A DNA stretch of 64,000 bases from Parabacteroides acidifaciens (GTDB taxonomy: Bacteria > Bacteroidota > Bacteroidia > Bacteroidales > Tannerellaceae). Positions 63,932 to 64,000 of the stretch are shown piece after piece (the first letter of the stretch is position 1; each line of letters starts with the position of its first letter). The position numbers and the translations under genes are program-made. The notes beneath the pieces were generated by a model that saw only the letters and a program-made list of their open reading frames with translations, was not told where the DNA came from and searched no databases. The stretch lies in NCBI RefSeq assembly GCF_003363715.1, contig NZ_QREV01000021.1, forward strand, positions 1-64,000. Direction: 5' to 3'.

Positions 63932-64000
63932 ATGATAACGGAAGAATTAAAACAACTCTACCAGGCACACACCGGCTCGCAGCCAACCGATATAACCGAA
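63932..64000 (+). CDS. Start of an aminoglycoside-phosphotransferase-like gene (partial)
   Basis: The ATG at 63932 opens a frame of 23 codons (MITEELKQLYQAHTGSQPTD ...) up to the window edge. The wording resembles the N-terminus of Bacteroidales phosphotransferase/kinase-like proteins (ELKxLYxxYTGxxPxxITELP), but too little is present for certainty. The gene continues beyond the window. Confidence 0.5.
   Translation, partial: MITEELKQLYQAHTGSQPTDITE

Overview
The window looks like a chromosomal segment of a Bacteroidales gut-type bacterium, most likely Parabacteroides or a close Tannerellaceae relative. The evidence is: repeated Bacteroidetes-type promoters (-33 TTG/TTTG, about 19-20 bp, -7 TAnnTTTG) in front of many genes; few Shine-Dalgarno sequences; a SusC/SusD pair driven by an ECF sigma/FecR system; a type IX secretion sorting domain on a phosphatase; and many families typical of this order. 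No phage, plasmid or complete IS is visible. Species assignment is inference. Several start codons were moved downstream because the longest open frame begins with TTG or lies inside or upstream of a recognisable promoter.

Layout. 1-6885: an RND tripartite efflux operon (adaptor, pump, outer-membrane channel) running leftwards into an LpxA-like acyltransferase and a strong terminator. 6886-7352: leader with a 22-bp hairpin tandem array. 7353-11245: membrane protein, LacI-type regulator, then a two-gene hexuronate unit (SDR D-mannonate oxidoreductase, UxuA). 11441-13758: M23 peptidase, MarC, YczE-like membrane protein. 13861-22113: ECF sigma, FecR anti-sigma, SusC with STN domain, SusD and a GH88/GH105 unsaturated-uronyl hydrolase, a likely pectin-type utilisation locus whose uronic acid products fit the nearby uxu genes. 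22170-23825: cold-shock and RRM RNA-binding proteins and two tRNA-Asp genes. 24031-28007: FtsX/LolE-like permease, aminotransferase, YitT protein, small secreted protein. 28271-34921: a leftward series of ABC-F ATPase, MFS, MG2-type secreted protein and DUF4221 lipoprotein, ending in a tiny remnant of a second MG2-type gene. 34952-35733: repeat-rich gap with a dispersed repeat also found at the window start, a long inverted repeat and a MITE-like element. 35734-42905: T9SS phosphatase, NhaD antiporter, MgtC, UDG-family protein, glutamine synthetase, tRNA-Trp. 43061-47357: Gfo/Idh/MocA oxidoreductase and GH2 beta-galactosidase-type enzyme.

Two regions carry the most biology. First, 47590-51551 encodes a tetraheme NapC/NrfH-like cytochrome fused to a SUMF1 (formylglycine-enzyme-like) domain, followed by a Tat-exported lipoprotein Gfo/Idh/MocA oxidoreductase and a Tat-exported lipoprotein TIM-barrel protein. 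Together they look like a membrane-tethered periplasmic sugar redox module with its own electron outlet. Second, 51553-62047 encodes a ScdA/RIC-like hemerythrin-type protein, a LuxR-type regulator, two tandem paralogous TonB-dependent receptors, an AmpG-like MFS permease translationally coupled to HemN and HemG, and a DUF2007 protein: a candidate porphyrin/heme salvage system. Between the receptors and the permease lies a striking 41-bp palindromic tandem repeat array.

The window ends with a small membrane protein, NADP-type glutamate dehydrogenase, a terminator and the first 23 codons of a further gene. All identifications are by reading the sequence; no database search or computation was run.
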